Shown: in pieces, positions 1-5,998 of the stretch | Layout: the number at the start of each line of letters is the position of its first letter | Numbering within the stretch: position 1 is the first letter of the stretch | Assembly: GCA_905213725.1 (NCBI GenBank) | Contig: CAJMJM010000083.1 | Span: 1-8,047, forward strand | Direction: 5' to 3' | Source: Collinsella aerofaciens | Lineage (GTDB): Bacteria; Actinomycetota; Coriobacteriia; Coriobacteriales; Coriobacteriaceae | Length of the DNA: 8,047 bases | Notes under the pieces: generated by a model | Seen by the model: only the letters and a program-made list of their open reading frames with translations | The model's database searches: none | What the model was told of the DNA's origin: nothing | Program-made: the position numbers and the translations under genes

Positions 1-2
1 TT

Positions 3-887
3 GAGCGCAGCCGCGAGGCCCTCAACGAGGGCTTCTACTTTGGCGGTGAGGTCGACGAGGATTTTTGGGAGGACCTGGAGGACACCCTCGTAATGGGTGA
101 CATGGGCGCCGAGGTCGCTATCAAGGTCTCCGATGACCTGCGCGATGCCGCGGCCAAGAAGAACCTCAAGACCGCTCCGCAGCTTCGCCGCGCCCTGGCC
201 GAGCAGCTTGAGCAGCACTTTGTGCCCATCGAGCGAGATCCGTTCTCCGATACGCCGAGCTGCGTGCTGTTTGTGGGCATTAACGGTGCCGGCAAGACCA
301 CGACGGTCGGTAAGATCGCGAGCGCCATGGCTGCCCGCGGCAAGAACGTGGTGAGCGGTTCGGCCGACACCTTCCGCGCCGCCGCCATCGAGCAGCTTGA
401 TGTGTGGGGCCAGCGCGCTGGCGTCCCCGTCATCAAGCGCGACCGCGGCTCCGACCCGGCAAGTGTTTGCTACGACGTGCTCGACGAGGCCGACAAGCGC
501 GGCAGCGACCTGGTGCTTATCGATACCGCCGGCCGTCTACACACGAGCCCTGAGCTCATGCGCGAGCTTGCCAAGGTGGTCAATGTGACCCGTAAGCGCG
601 CCGCCAATATGGCCGCCGGTCCCATGCCGGTTTCGGTCGTGCTTGTGATCGACGCCGCGACGGGCCAAAACGGTCTGAACCAGGCGCTCGAGTTTAACGA
701 GGCGCTGGGCCTGGACGGTATTATCATGACTAAGCTCGACGGCACGGCTAAGGGCGGCATCGCCATGGCCGTGGCCGAGAAGCTCAAGCTCCCGATCCTG
801 CGCATCGGCGTGGGCGAGCAGGTCGATGACCTGCAGGAGTTCAATGCCAAAGATTTCTGCCGCGCCCTGGTGGGCGAGTCCAATTAA
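3..887 (+). CDS. ftsY: Signal recognition particle receptor FtsY, GTPase (5' end outside window)
   Basis: FtsY is the SRP receptor. It binds the SRP-ribosome complex at the inner face of the membrane, and reciprocal GTP hydrolysis with Ffh releases the nascent membrane protein to the translocon. The frame is open from base 3, giving 294 residues and a stop at 885-887; the acidic A region and the true start lie to the left. Visible SRP-GTPase motifs are the P-loop GINGAGKT (from base 276), DTFRAAAIEQL (about 365-397), DTAGR (522-536) and TKLDG (729-743). The N-domain helices precede the P-loop. TKLDGTAKGG and the absence of a methionine-rich C-terminal domain mark it as FtsY rather than Ffh. 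The ATG at base 93 is internal and not the start, because conserved-looking N-domain sequence continues upstream. It lies 10 bases before ffh, so co-transcription is likely. Identification is secure; only the missing 5' end is open. Confidence 0.97.
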   Translation, partial: ERSREALNEGFYFGGEVDEDFWEDLEDTLVMGDMGAEVAIKVSDDLRDAAAKKNLKTAPQLRRALAEQLEQHFVPIERDPFSDTPSCVLFVGINGAGKTTTVGKIASAMAARGKNVVSGSADTFRAAAIEQLDVWGQRAGVPVIKRDRGSDPASVCYDVLDEADKRGSDLVLIDTAGRLHTSPELMRELAKVVNVTRKRAANMAAGPMPVSVVLVIDAATGQNGLNQALEFNEALGLDGIIMTKLDGTAKGGIAMAVAEKLKLPILRIGVGEQVDDLQEFNAKDFCRALVGESN

Positions 888-897
888 GGAGTGACTA

Positions 898-2373
898 GTG
901 TTTGATTCCCTGAGCGATCGCCTCAACGACACATTTGACCGCCTGCGCGGCAAGGGCAAGCTGACCGAGGCCGATATTACTTCGGCCATGCGCGATATTC
1001 GCATGGCGCTGCTCGAGGCCGACGTTAACTTTAAGGTTGTCAAGGAGTTCGTCGCCAAGACTAAGGAGCGCTGCATGACCGCAGAGGTCATGGAGTCGCT
1101 CTCTCCGGCGCAAAACGTCGTCAAGATCGTGCTCGACGAGCTTACCGAGATGCTCGGCTCCACCGAGAGCAAGCTCGTCTTTAGCAACCGTATTCCCAAT
1201 GTCATCATGCTCGTGGGCCTGCAGGGCTCCGGTAAGACCACGGCTGCCGTAAAGCTGGCCTACCTGCTCAAGAAGCAGGGTCGCTCGCCGTTGCTCGCCG
1301 CGTGCGACGTCTACCGTCCCGCCGCTGCCGACCAGCTGGCCACGCTCGGTGGCGAGATCGGCGTGCCAGTCTTCCGCGGTGACGGCGCGCACCCGGTCGA
1401 CATTGCCAAGGGTGCCATCCAGGAGGCCGTCGACCACCTGCGCGATGTGGTCATCGTCGATACCGCCGGTCGTCTGCAGATCGACGAGCAGATGATGCAG
1501 GAGGCCGTGGATATCAAGAAGGCTGTCAAGCCCGATCAGGTGCTGATGGTCGTCGATGCCATGACCGGCCAGGATATCGTCAACGTCGTCTCGACCTTCG
1601 CCGAGCGCACCGACTTTGACGGCGTGATCATCTCCAAGCTCGATGGCGACGCTCGTGGCGGCGGCGCGCTTTCCGTGCGCCAGGTGACCGGCAAGCCCAT
1701 CAAGTTCGTGAGCATGGGCGAGAAACCCGATTCGCTTGAGCCGTTCTACCCCGATCGTATGGCCAAGCGCATTCTGGGTATGGGCGACGTTGTCGGAATT
1801 ATCGAGAAGGCCCAGGAGGCCGCCGATGCCGAGCAGCTCGAGGCCGCCGAGCGCATGCTGCGCGAGGGCTTCACCATGAATGACATGCTCGACCAGATGA
1901 AGGCCGTCAAGAAGATGGGCGGCATGAAGGGCATCCTGGGCATGCTCCCCGGCGGCCAGCGTGCGCTCAACCAGATGGGCGGCAACCTGGACGAGGGCAT
2001 CTTCGACAAGAACGAGGCCATCATCATGTCGATGACCAAGGAGGAGCGTCTGCGTCCTTCCATCATTAACGGCCAGCGCCGTGCCCGCATTGCCAAGGGC
2101 GCCGGCGTGACTCCCACCGAGGTCAATAGCCTTATGATGCAGTGGGGCGAGATTATCAAGATGATGGGCCGCATGCGCACGATGGCCAATCAGGCTCAGG
2201 CCGGCGGCAAGAAGGGCAAAAAGGGCAAGAAGGGCAAGAAGATGCGCATGCCCAATATCCCTGGCCTGGACGCTATGGGTCTGGGCGGCATGGGCGGCCT
2301 GGGTACGGGCGGCCCCAAGTCCGATATGGACCTGCTGCGCCAGATGGAAGCGCAGATGCGCAATAAGAAATAA
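898..2373 (+). CDS. ffh: Signal recognition particle protein Ffh (SRP54 homologue)
   Basis: Ffh binds 4.5S/SRP RNA and signal sequences of nascent membrane proteins and delivers ribosomes to FtsY. The protein has 491 residues, somewhat longer than the usual roughly 450. The N domain spans about 1-95. The G domain has P-loop GLQGSGKT (107-114), DVYRPAAADQL (137-147), DTAGR (188-192) and SKLDG (246-250; the common form is TKLD). The methionine-rich M domain follows from about 305, with the finger region rich in Met/Gly (325-350) and the RNA-binding helix around GQRRARIAKGAG (392-403). A Lys-Lys-Gly repeat (436-448) leads into a Gly/Met-rich tail. The GTG start is chosen because AAGGAG (886-891), overlapping the ftsY stop, lies 6 bases upstream and the N-terminus matches the family. 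It lies directly after ftsY with no ylxM-like gene between, and is followed by a strong hairpin. Confidence 0.97.
   Translation: MFDSLSDRLNDTFDRLRGKGKLTEADITSAMRDIRMALLEADVNFKVVKEFVAKTKERCMTAEVMESLSPAQNVVKIVLDELTEMLGSTESKLVFSNRIPNVIMLVGLQGSGKTTAAVKLAYLLKKQGRSPLLAACDVYRPAAADQLATLGGEIGVPVFRGDGAHPVDIAKGAIQEAVDHLRDVVIVDTAGRLQIDEQMMQEAVDIKKAVKPDQVLMVVDAMTGQDIVNVVSTFAERTDFDGVIISKLDGDARGGGALSVRQVTGKPIKFVSMGEKPDSLEPFYPDRMAKRILGMGDVVGIIEKAQEAADAEQLEAAERMLREGFTMNDMLDQMKAVKKMGGMKGILGMLPGGQRALNQMGGNLDEGIFDKNEAIIMSMTKEERLRPSIINGQRRARIAKGAGVTPTEVNSLMMQWGEIIKMMGRMRTMANQAQAGGKKGKKGKKGKKMRMPNIPGLDAMGLGGMGGLGTGGPKSDMDLLRQMEAQMRNKK
2209..2241 (+). repeat. In-gene tandem repeat encoding Lys-Lys-Gly in Ffh
   Basis: A 9-base unit, AAGAAGGGC with one synonymous AAA variant, is repeated about 3.7 times in frame. 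It encodes K-K-G triplets between the M domain and the Gly/Met-rich tail of Ffh. Basic linkers near the Ffh C-terminus are common in actinobacterial proteins, so it is probably an RNA- or ribosome-contacting flexible tail. Copy number may vary between strains by slippage. Confidence 0.75.
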
Positions 2374-2393
2374 CGACTGGTTGAGTCGTGTAT

Positions 2394-2433
2394 GGCGAAG
2401 GCCGCCTGGATCGTATTCCAGGCGGCCTTCGCC
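2394..2433. terminator. Perfect 17-bp hairpin between convergent genes, probable bidirectional terminator
   Basis: The arms 2394-2410 and 2417-2433 are perfectly complementary over 17 bp with a 6-base loop (2411-2416). The stem core is GGCCGCC/GGCGGCC, flanked by GAA/TTC. It starts 20 bases after the ffh stop and lies about 57 bases beyond the stop of the minus-strand DUF134 gene, so it could end transcription from both sides. No clean T-run follows on either strand (only GTTCGTT on the plus strand), so intrinsic termination is likely but not certain. Confidence 0.68.
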
Positions 2434-2489
2434 GTTCGTTCGCAGGTTGTCGCACGCGCGGAAGCGTGTTGACGTTGAGATGCTTGCCG

Positions 2490-2918
2490 TTAGTGGCAGC
2501 CGCAGCCCTCGTGGCCCTCGTGCTCGTGATGGCCGTGGCAACCACAGGATTCGCCGTGCTCATGGGCGTGCTCGTGGTCATGGCCATGGCAGTCGCAGGT
2601 GGCCTCGTCGTTCTGTGCGAGCGTGCCGGCAATGAGGGCCTCGACGCAGGCATCGCAGCTGCCCTGGGCGCCCGCATAGACCGTGATGCCGGCTTGGGCA
2701 AGCGCGTTGATAGCGCCGCCGCCGATACCGCCGCAAATGAGCGTGTCAACGCCACCGTTGGCAAGCAGGCCCGCCAAGGCGCCGTGGCCGGTGCCACCGG
2801 TGCCTACGACCTGCTCGTTGAGCACCTTGCCATCCTGGATGTCGTAGATCTTGAACTGCTCGCTGCGGCCAAAGTGCATAAAGATGTTGCCGTTGTCGTA
2901 CGTCGTTGCCACCCTCAT
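2490..2918 (-). CDS. Possible nested product: NifX-type domain alone from an internal start
   Basis: Within the DUF134-NifX gene, in the same frame, codon 113 is ATG (2918-2916). It is preceded 7 bases upstream by AAAGGAGGT (2934-2926), a near-perfect ribosome binding site stronger than that of the full-length start. The ATG falls exactly where the NifX-type domain begins, after a linker of about 18 residues with no conserved look. Translation from here would give a 142-residue stand-alone cofactor-binding protein with the Cys/His tail and no DNA-binding domain. Many relatives of this domain are separate small proteins of similar size. Whether both forms are made is inference; the sequence shows only the signal and the frame. 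Confidence 0.45.
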   Translation of the reverse strand: MRVATTYDNGNIFMHFGRSEQFKIYDIQDGKVLNEQVVGTGGTGHGALAGLLANGGVDTLICGGIGGGAINALAQAGITVYAGAQGSCDACVEALIAGTLAQNDEATCDCHGHDHEHAHEHGESCGCHGHHEHEGHEGCGCH

Positions 2919-3254
2919 GGTGCCGACCTCCTTTGCTGGCCATGCGGCCGTCGTCGTGGCGATGGGGGAGTACGCGATATTGCCGCCCGCGATGACGAGC
3001 GCTCGTCCGTTGACCAGCGCTTCGGCCACCTTGCGATGCGCGCGGCTGCAAATGGCCGCCACCGTTGCGCGGGCGATGCCCATCTGCTGGGCGACCGCCT
3101 CTTGGTTGAGACCTTCCAGGTCGCACAGGCGCAGCACCTCAAGCTCGTCGACGGTCATGTCGATGGCATCACCGCTGGCCAGGCCATCGGGGGTAAAGCC
3201 GCGGTATTCGGGGATGATCCCGACGCGGCGCAGTTTTTCGCGTCTTCCTGCCAT
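2490..3254 (-). CDS. DUF134 helix-turn-helix domain fused to NifX/NifB-type cofactor-binding domain, with Cys/His-rich tail
   Basis: The protein has 254 residues. Residues about 1-95 match the DUF134 pattern: a basic N-terminus, then a sigma-region-4-like helix-turn-helix from TVDELEVLRLCDLEGLNQ (34-51) to HRKVAEALVNG (73-83). Residues 113-215 match the dinitrogenase Fe-Mo cofactor (NifX/NifB C-terminal, 'orange protein') fold: MRVATTYDNG, HFGRSEQFKIYDI, GGTGHGALAGLL and CGGIGGGAINAL. A CxxC lies at 200-203. Residues 220-254 hold three CxC pairs and 12 His, suggesting metal binding. The ATG at 3254 is preferred over GTG at 3260 because AAGGAG (3265-3260) sits 5 bases before the ATG and overlaps that GTG. 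Known family members bind Fe-S or Mo-containing clusters; regulation of its own gene by the HTH domain is inferred. No nif genes are nearby, so nitrogen fixation is not implied. It is convergent with ffh and divergent from thyA. A second start inside the gene is listed separately. Confidence 0.9.
   Translation of the reverse strand: MAGRREKLRRVGIIPEYRGFTPDGLASGDAIDMTVDELEVLRLCDLEGLNQEAVAQQMGIARATVAAICSRAHRKVAEALVNGRALVIAGGNIAYSPIATTTAAWPAKEVGTMRVATTYDNGNIFMHFGRSEQFKIYDIQDGKVLNEQVVGTGGTGHGALAGLLANGGVDTLICGGIGGGAINALAQAGITVYAGAQGSCDACVEALIAGTLAQNDEATCDCHGHDHEHAHEHGESCGCHGHHEHEGHEGCGCH
2926..2934 (-). promoter_or_regulatory. Strong internal ribosome binding site (AAAGGAGGT)
   Basis: On the minus strand AAAGGAGGT is followed by 7 bases and ATG at 2918. 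It lies inside the DUF134-NifX reading frame, encoding part of the linker AKEVGTM. It may serve reinitiation or independent initiation of the NifX-type domain, or be a relic of two formerly separate genes. Confidence 0.55.
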
Positions 3255-3267
3255 GCACACTCCTTAT

Positions 3268-3280
3268 CTGACATATGTCA
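3268..3280. promoter_or_regulatory. Operator-like palindrome, site 1 (TGACATATGTCA)
   Basis: TGACATATGTCA (3269-3280) is a perfect 12-bp palindrome. Its edge is 3 bases upstream of the AAGGAG of the DUF134-NifX gene, so it lies at or just after the likely transcription start of that gene. The 13-mer CTGACATATGTCA recurs with one change at 3321-3333, 53 bp away. Its position suits a repressor site, most simply for the DUF134 protein itself; the binding protein is inferred. Confidence 0.55.
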
Positions 3281-3285
3281 ACAAT

Positions 3286-3313
3286 AGGATAACGCGTTAG
3301 TCGTTGGGCGCAA
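3286..3313 (-). promoter_or_regulatory. Candidate promoter of the DUF134-NifX gene
   Basis: On the minus strand TTGCGC (3313-3308) and TATCCT (3291-3286) are 16 bp apart and could be the -35 and -10. Transcription would start near 3280, inside palindrome site 1. Both hexamers deviate from consensus, so this is a modest candidate; its support is the fit with the operator layout. Confidence 0.35.
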
Positions 3314-3317
3314 GGCA

Positions 3318-3337
3318 TTTCTGTCATATGTCAGAAA
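3318..3337. promoter_or_regulatory. Operator-like palindrome, site 2 (CATATG core)
   Basis: A 20-bp inverted repeat has arms TTTCTG and CAGAAA around TCATATGT; all base pairs match except one (3324/3331). It shares CTG(A/T)CATATGTCA with site 1. The centres are 53 bp apart, close to five helical turns, which would place both on the same DNA face. It lies upstream of the candidate -35 of the minus-strand gene and about 75 bp upstream of the thyA -35. Confidence 0.5.
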
Positions 3338-3401
3338 AAGGCTAAGATGCCTCGTTGCCGCATGCGGAGCCGCGCTGCCGTGCATTGCGTGTGCCGGACT
3401 A

Positions 3402-3419
3402 AGTGTCCAATTCGACACT
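3402..3419. promoter_or_regulatory. Inverted repeat overlapping the thyA -35 region
   Basis: AGTGTC (3402-3407) and GACACT (3414-3419) form 6-bp perfect arms separated by 6 bases. The element covers the candidate -35 hexamer TTCGAC (3411-3416). The position suits a repressor site for thyA-folA, but short inverted repeats arise by chance and no binding protein is suggested by the sequence. Confidence 0.35.
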
Positions 3420-3438
3420 CGCGCGCCTGGGCTACAAT
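3411..3438 (+). promoter_or_regulatory. Candidate promoter of thyA-folA
   Basis: TTCGAC (3411-3416) and TACAAT (3433-3438) are separated by 16 bp. The -10 is close to TATAAT and the -35 fits less well. The start would fall near 3445, giving a leader of about 28 bases with AGGAGG (3463-3468) just before the thyA ATG. Confidence 0.6.
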
Positions 3439-3472
3439 AAATCTCGCTTATAGGCGACTGACAGGAGGGTCA

Positions 3473-4321
3473 ATGAGCAAAGCTGATCAGCAGTTTGTAA
3501 CCATGTGCCGCGATATCTTGGACCATGGCACCACCACCGAGGGCCAAAAGGTCCGTCCGGTGTGGGAGGACGGCACCCCTGCCTATACCATTAAAAACTT
3601 TGGTGTCACGGCGCGCTATGATCTGCGCGAGGAGTTCCCCGCGCTCACCCTGCGTCGTACGGCGCTTAAGTCTGCCATGGACGAGATTCTGTGGATCTAT
3701 CAAAAGAAGTCCAATAACGTGCATGATCTCAACAGCCATATCTGGGATGAGTGGGCCGATGAGACCGGTTCCATCGGTAAAGCCTACGGCTATCAGATTG
3801 GTCAGAAGAGCCATTACGCCGAGGGCGACTTCGACCAGATGGACCGTGTGCTGTACGACCTTAAGCACACGCCGTATAGTCGCCGCATTATGACCAATAC
3901 GTACGTGTTTAGCGATCTGTCCGAGATGCACCTTTATCCGTGCGCCTATAGCGTGACCTATAACGTGACGCAGCGTCCTCAGGACGACAAGCCGACGCTC
4001 AACATGATTCTCAACCAGCGCAGCCAGGACATTTTGGCCGCGAACAACTGGAACGTGTGCCAGTACGCCATTTTGCTGATGATGGTCGCGCAGTCGGTCG
4101 ATATGATTCCCGGTGAGCTGCTGCACGTGATCGCCGACGCCCATATCTATGATCGTCATGTCGATATCGTCCGCGAGCTTATCGAGCGTCCGCAGTTTGC
4201 GGCACCCAAGGTAACGCTCAACCCCGATGTGCATGACTTCTATGCGTTTACGACCGATGACCTGATCGTCGAGGGCTATGAGCACGGCCCGCAGGTCAAG
4301 AACATTCCCATTGCGGTGTAG
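3473..4321 (+). CDS. thyA: Thymidylate synthase
   Basis: ThyA converts dUMP and 5,10-methylene-THF to dTMP and dihydrofolate in the cytoplasm. The 282 residues match the classical family length. The catalytic Cys is C157 in YPCAYSVTYNV. Phosphate-binding Arg residues lie in SRRIMT (136-141) and QRSQD (182-186), the dUMP-contacting Asn in NNWNVCQY (191-198), and DAHIYDRH (222-229) is the conserved D-x-H-x-Y stretch. The context PCAY rather than the common PPCH, and the overall resemblance, recall the Bacillus ThyA/phage phi3T branch (from memory). The start is ATG 3473 with AGGAGG 4 bases upstream. An in-frame ATG at 3347 is rejected because it lies before the promoter, lacks a binding site and would add sequence unlike ThyA. 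folA follows almost directly, so the DHF made here is reduced by the next gene product. Confidence 0.97.
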   Translation: MSKADQQFVTMCRDILDHGTTTEGQKVRPVWEDGTPAYTIKNFGVTARYDLREEFPALTLRRTALKSAMDEILWIYQKKSNNVHDLNSHIWDEWADETGSIGKAYGYQIGQKSHYAEGDFDQMDRVLYDLKHTPYSRRIMTNTYVFSDLSEMHLYPCAYSVTYNVTQRPQDDKPTLNMILNQRSQDILAANNWNVCQYAILLMMVAQSVDMIPGELLHVIADAHIYDRHVDIVRELIERPQFAAPKVTLNPDVHDFYAFTTDDLIVEGYEHGPQVKNIPIAV

Positions 4322-4330
4322 GTGGTGCTC

Positions 4331-4849
4331 ATGACGTGTAAGCTATCTGCTATCGTCGCCGTGTGTGACGATTGGGGCATTGGGTGCGAGGGCGACATGG
4401 TGGTGTCCAATCGCGCCGATATGCGCCATTTTGTGGCCTGCACCAAGGGCTGCCCGGTTATCATGGGCCGCAAGAACCTGCTGAGTTTTCCCGGCGGGCG
4501 TCCGCTCAAGAACCGCCGCAATATCGTGCTCACCCGCGACGAGAGCTTTGCCCCCGAGGGCGTCGACGTGGTGCATAGCATCGACGAGGCGCTCGCTGCG
4601 GTTGCCGATGAGCCCGTTGCCTGGGTGATCGGTGGCGGCGAGGTGTATCGGCAGTTTCTGCCGTATTGCGCCGAGGCCGTGGTCACGCATAACCACTGCG
4701 TCCATGTCGTGGCTACGTACTTTCCCGATTTGGAAGCCGATCCTGCGTGGGAGATTGCACAGCGTAGTGGGGTCGCGACGATTGCCGCCGGTGAGGGTGA
4801 CGAGGGCGTCGATTATGAGTTCGTGACGTATCGTCGCATCGAGGCGTAA
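4331..4849 (+). CDS. folA: Dihydrofolate reductase
   Basis: DHFR reduces dihydrofolate to tetrahydrofolate with NADPH, restoring the cofactor oxidised by ThyA. The protein has 172 residues, a normal length. Visible motifs are AVCDDWGIGCEGD (10-22), catalytic acid D30 in NRADMRHF, VIMGRKN (43-49), FPGGRPLKNRRNIVLTRD (53-70) and WVIGGGEVYRQFLP (98-111). Two points are unusual: the Pro-Trp normally before the active-site helix is Val-Val (24-25), and the Thr of MGR-x-T is Asn (49). Lack of Pro-Trp is also seen in clostridial DHFRs as I recall them. The start is ATG 4331, 5 bases after AGGTGG (4320-4325), which overlaps the thyA stop; an in-frame GTG at 4322 lies inside that site. It probably shares the thyA promoter and may be translationally coupled. 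Confidence 0.94.
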   Translation: MTCKLSAIVAVCDDWGIGCEGDMVVSNRADMRHFVACTKGCPVIMGRKNLLSFPGGRPLKNRRNIVLTRDESFAPEGVDVVHSIDEALAAVADEPVAWVIGGGEVYRQFLPYCAEAVVTHNHCVHVVATYFPDLEADPAWEIAQRSGVATIAAGEGDEGVDYEFVTYRRIEA

Positions 4850-4958
4850 ATCGTCTGGCGTGAACGGTTTTATCGGGTTGATTGAATGCATGGGGCGGTG
4901 GTTTGCGTCGCCTCGTTTGTTATAGATGTGCTGTAATGTAGGGTGCGGTCTGGCTGCT

Positions 4959-5873
4959 ATGACTGATGCCGTTGAGGTTCTGCGAATTGATTCGCTCGAG
5001 GACGAGCGGCTCGATGCCTATGTGCGACTGACCGAGCGCGAGCTGCGCTGCGTGCTGGAGCCGCAAAAGGGCATTTTTATTGCGGAGAGCGCCAAGGTCA
5101 TCGAGCGTGCCGTGCGCGCCGGATACGAGCCGGTGAGCTTTCTTTTGGGTGAACGCTGGCTCGATCAGATGATGCCGCTGTTCGAGCGCCTGGTTGTGCG
5201 CGAGGGCGCGGGTCCTGTTCCTGTGTTCGTGGCCTCCATGGAGCTCATGGAGCATTTGACGGGCTTTAACGTGACGCGTGGGGCGCTCGCGGCGTGCCGT
5301 CGCCCGCGGCAGATTCCGGTTGATGAGTTCTTGGGCGGCGTCGTCGAGGCGGCGGGGGATCGTCCGGTGCGTGTGTGCGTGCTTGAGGGTATTGTCGATC
5401 ACACCAATGTTGGCGCGATTTTTCGCTCGGCTGCCGCATTGAACGTTGACGGTATTCTGGTGAGCCCGACGTGCTGCGACCCGTTGTACCGTCGCTCGGC
5501 CCGCGTGAGCATGGGCACCGTGTTTCAGGTTCCGTGGACGCGTATTGGCAGTGAGGCGCGCGTATGGCCGCATGATGGGCTGGCGGCGCTGCACGATGCC
5601 GGCTTTTCGTGTGCCGCCATGGCATTGACGGATGATTCGGTGTCGCTGGACGATCCAGTGCTGCAGGAGATTGACCGCCTGGCGATCTTTATGGGTACCG
5701 AGGGTGCCGGCCTTGGAGCCAAGACCATTGAGGGCTGTGATCGCGCCGTGCGCATTCCGATGGCGCACGGGGTCGATTCGCTCAACGTGGCCGCGGCGAG
5801 CGCCGTCGCCTTTTGGCAGCTGTGCCCGCACGTGAGCAATGAGTATCACTACCAGCCGGGTGTGTATCACTAG
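4959..5873 (+). CDS. SPOUT-class (TrmH/SpoU family) RNA 2'-O-methyltransferase
   Basis: The enzyme transfers methyl from S-adenosylmethionine to a ribose 2'-OH in rRNA or tRNA. The protein has 304 residues from ATG 4959. The N-terminal part (about 1-135) resembles the RNA-recognition domain placed before SPOUT domains. The catalytic domain follows with motif 1 NVGAIFRSA (150-158, Arg156), YRRSARVSMGTVFQVPW (177-193), motif 2 FMGTEGAGLG (244-253) and motif 3 IPMAHGVDSLNVAAASAVAFW (266-286), which form the trefoil-knot cofactor site. The exact substrate cannot be read from sequence. The start is uncertain: ATG 4926 is in frame and adds 11 residues, but neither ATG has a clear ribosome binding site, and 4959 is chosen because family-like sequence begins there. 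The 109 bases after folA show no convincing promoter, so read-through from thyA-folA is possible. Confidence 0.92.
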   Translation: MTDAVEVLRIDSLEDERLDAYVRLTERELRCVLEPQKGIFIAESAKVIERAVRAGYEPVSFLLGERWLDQMMPLFERLVVREGAGPVPVFVASMELMEHLTGFNVTRGALAACRRPRQIPVDEFLGGVVEAAGDRPVRVCVLEGIVDHTNVGAIFRSAAALNVDGILVSPTCCDPLYRRSARVSMGTVFQVPWTRIGSEARVWPHDGLAALHDAGFSCAAMALTDDSVSLDDPVLQEIDRLAIFMGTEGAGLGAKTIEGCDRAVRIPMAHGVDSLNVAAASAVAFWQLCPHVSNEYHYQPGVYH

Positions 5874-5998
5874 GCAGATATTTCGCACCAGGCTCTGATT
5901 CGGGGTGTTTCGGTCGCCGCCAGTCGGTGCTAAGCTGGTTTTGGCTTTGGTTTTAAATTGCTGTTTTGTTGTTTGACGTATGCGTGTGGGGAGGGCGT

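Noticed and set aside
895..2541. Long minus-strand open frame (548 codons) opposite ffh
   Set aside because: It is the antisense shadow of ffh: rich in His/Leu/Ala from complementary GC-biased codons, with no domain resemblance, while ffh itself is certain.
2388..3287. Plus-strand open frame of 299 codons opposite the DUF134-NifX gene
   Set aside because: Antisense shadow. It crosses the hairpin and the palindrome site and shows no known motif; the minus-strand product is clearly recognisable.
3358..3367. CCGCATGCGG palindrome between the divergent genes
   Set aside because: A 10-bp GC-rich palindrome is not unusual in DNA of this composition, and it does not match the CATATG sites or any promoter element.
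3347..3472. N-terminal extension of ThyA from ATG 3347
   Set aside because: It precedes the likely promoter, has no ribosome binding site and encodes Arg/Cys-rich sequence unlike ThyA; ATG 3473 has AGGAGG and fits the family length.
4840..4921. CGAGGCG (4840-4846) and CGCCTCG (4909-4915) followed by TTTGTT, as a terminator after folA
   Set aside because: Only 7 bp of stem with a 62-base loop; such a long loop makes it a weak terminator and the match may be chance.
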